5,358 nucleotides of DNA from JAULUH01 sp032111745. Its GTDB lineage: Bacteria; Chloroflexota; Anaerolineae; JAAEKA01. The notes beneath the pieces are model-generated. The model saw only the letters and a list, made by a program, of their open reading frames with translations. It had not been told where the DNA came from and made no database searches. Below are positions 3,875-5,358 of the stretch, one piece after another. Positions within the stretch are counted from its first letter, which is position 1. Each line of letters starts with the position of its first letter. A program made the position numbers and the translations under genes. Where the stretch lies: assembly GCA_032111745.1 (NCBI GenBank), contig JAULUH010000342.1, forward strand, positions 1 through 5,358, given 5' to 3'.

Positions 3875-5358
3875 AGAATCGCACCGGGTATCCCGGCCCA
3901 AGCGGGATCCCCAACACGAACCACAGGATGAGAATGACCAGCCAGGCGACCAGAACAACGGCGGCAACGGGCAGCATCAGCGCCACCAGCGACCCGACGC
4001 CAGACTTCTTATCATAGCGCTGCGCGAACGCGACGATCACCGGGAAGTAGACCATCAGCGGCGTGAGCGTGTTGATGGGCGAGTCGCCGACGCGGTAGGC
4101 GGCGAACACGGTCTGCGCCGGCACGTCCAGCCGGATGAAGAGCGGCACGAAGATGGGCGCAAAGATCGCCCACTTGGCCAGCGAGCCGGGAATGATGAAG
4201 TCGAGCACCACGATCACCAGGACGAAGCCGATCAGCAGCGGGATCGCCGGGATACCGGCCTGTCCCAGCCATCCGGCCAGTGCGGTGGCGATGAAGCTCG
4301 GCAGGTTGGAGTAGTTGAAGTAGGCGATGAACTGGCTGATCATCAGCAGCATGAAGATCAGGCCGCCCAGGCCGGCAAAGGTCTTGACCACGGCGGCGAT
4401 CACGTCGTTGGCGCTCTTGTATTTGCCGACGGCCGCGCCGAAGGCGATGCCGGGGATAAGGAAGCACAGCATCACAATGAACAGCAGGCTTTGCATGAAG
4501 GGCGTCTGGCCGATGATCGCGCCCGTTTGCGGATCGCGCAGCGGCGCGCCCGTCGGCAGGGTGGCCAGCAGCACGACGCCCAACACGGCCAGGAAGGCCA
4601 GCCCAGCCCAGCGCAGCCCGCGCGCCTCGAGCGCCGGATCGATCTCGTCGGCCGCCGCGACCTGTTCGGGATCGCCCGCCTGCGTCGGGTCATAGGCGCC
4701 CAGGCGCGGCTCGACGACGCGCGTGATGACAAAGCCGATGACCACCGTCAGCAGGAGGGCCGAGGCGGCCTGGAAGAAGTAATCGGCCGTGATGGAGATC
4801 GGCGCGCCGCCGGCCAGCGCGATGGACTCGTTGGTGATCTCGAACAGCATGGCATCGGTGGGCGTCGGGATCAGATTCGCCATGAAGGCCGCGGCGACAC
4901 CGCCGAAGCCGGCGGCCAGGCCGGCGATCGGGTGCCGCTTGACGGCCAGGAAGGCCGCGCCGCCCAGCGGAATCAGGATCAGGTAGCCCGCATCCGAGGC
5001 GACGCTCGACAGCACGCCGACGAAGACGATGAGGTAGGCGATCAGCGCGGCTGGGGCGACCCTAACCAGCTTGCGGATCAGGGCGGCCATCAGCCCGGCG
5101 ACCTCGGCCGCGCCCGCGCCCATCATGGCGATAAGCGTGACGGCCAGCGCGCCGAAGCCCTGGAAGTTCGGAACGAAGGACGTGAACAGGAAGCGGATGC
5201 CATCGATGCTCAAAAGGCTGTTGATGGTGATGGTCTGTTCCTTGATTACGTAGTCGACATCTTTGGTCCCAATTCCCGACAGCGTGTATTCGCTAACGTC
5301 CTCATAAAAGTCGGGCGTCGCCTCCACCGGCACCGGCACGGCGATCTGTTCGGTGACG
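3873..5358 (-). CDS. AbgT-family transporter (5' end missing)
   Basis: The frame is open to the right edge, giving about 494 visible residues. A GTG codon at 5339 lies inside this open frame and is probably not the start, because AbgT proteins (about 500-550 residues) begin with a membrane helix before the periplasmic loop seen here. Residues are numbered from that GTG. The order is: extracytoplasmic segment ending in NSLLSIDGIRFLF (40-52), about a dozen hydrophobic segments, VASDAGYLILIPL (113-125), RHPIAGLAAGFGGV (135-148), a hydrophilic linker (210-240), PGSLAKWAIFAPIFVP (384-399), YRVGDSPINTLTPLMVYFP (415-433), and the end LGIPLGPGYP. These match the AbgT family: E. coli AbgT imports p-aminobenzoyl-glutamate, a folate breakdown product, whereas MtrF and YdaH were reported to export sulfonamides or p-aminobenzoate using ion gradients. 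Substrate and direction cannot be told from sequence. No folate gene or abgA/abgB peptidase gene is visible nearby. Stop is TAG at 3873-3875. Confidence 0.92.
   Translation of the reverse strand, partial: VTEQIAVPVPVEATPDFYEDVSEYTLSGIGTKDVDYVIKEQTITINSLLSIDGIRFLFTSFVPNFQGFGALAVTLIAMMGAGAAEVAGLMAALIRKLVRVAPAALIAYLIVFVGVLSSVASDAGYLILIPLGGAAFLAVKRHPIAGLAAGFGGVAAAFMANLIPTPTDAMLFEITNESIALAGGAPISITADYFFQAASALLLTVVIGFVITRVVEPRLGAYDPTQAGDPEQVAAADEIDPALEARGLRWAGLAFLAVLGVVLLATLPTGAPLRDPQTGAIIGQTPFMQSLLFIVMLCFLIPGIAFGAAVGKYKSANDVIAAVVKTFAGLGGLIFMLLMISQFIAYFNYSNLPSFIATALAGWLGQAGIPAIPLLIGFVLVIVVLDFIIPGSLAKWAIFAPIFVPLFIRLDVPAQTVFAAYRVGDSPINTLTPLMVYFPVIVAFAQRYDKKSGVGSLVALMLPVAAVVLVAWLVILILWFVLGIPLGPGYPVRF

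Overview
The window is GC-rich and carries five genes, all read from the minus strand, with no gene that I trust on the plus strand. The two outer genes run off the window edges. I recognise no RNA gene, mobile element or CRISPR array. The best taxonomic clue is the lipoprotein in the middle. It combines META domains, a bacterial SH3 domain, a C-containing Ig-like module and long Pro-Thr linkers of the 'TATP/PTPT' type. That style is common in Chloroflexota (Anaerolineae/Caldilineae-like bacteria), so I infer a member of that phylum, probably from an environmental genome.

In order of transcription (right to left): (1) 5358-3873, an AbgT-family transporter lacking only its N-terminus; (2) 3791-3141, a TRIC/UPF0126 (YicG-like) cation channel protein with both glycine-rich half-repeats; (3) 3101-2367, a ZIP-fold membrane protein whose usual histidine metal ligands are absent; (4) 2290-437, a 617-residue secreted lipoprotein with the order META-META-SH3b-Ig-like-META; (5) 365-1, a small two-helix membrane protein resembling the VIT1/CCC1-annotated family, cut by the left edge.

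The gaps are 81, 39, 76 and 71 bases, so at least the TRIC and ZIP-like genes are likely co-transcribed; the rest may be an operon or merely co-directional. No convincing sigma-70 promoter was seen in any gap. A strong hairpin (390-424) separates the lipoprotein from the VIT-like gene. A second inverted repeat (3804-3859) sits between a Shine-Dalgarno-like sequence at the abgT stop and the TRIC start.

Four of the five products are integral membrane proteins, three of them from ion- or metal-transport-related families, and the fifth is a surface lipoprotein. A shared role in ion or metabolite handling at the envelope is possible but is inference only. Most of the window looks like ordinary housekeeping or accessory membrane biology. 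The points worth following are the lipoprotein architecture, the ligand-less ZIP homologue and the odd translation-initiation regions of the TRIC and ZIP-like genes.
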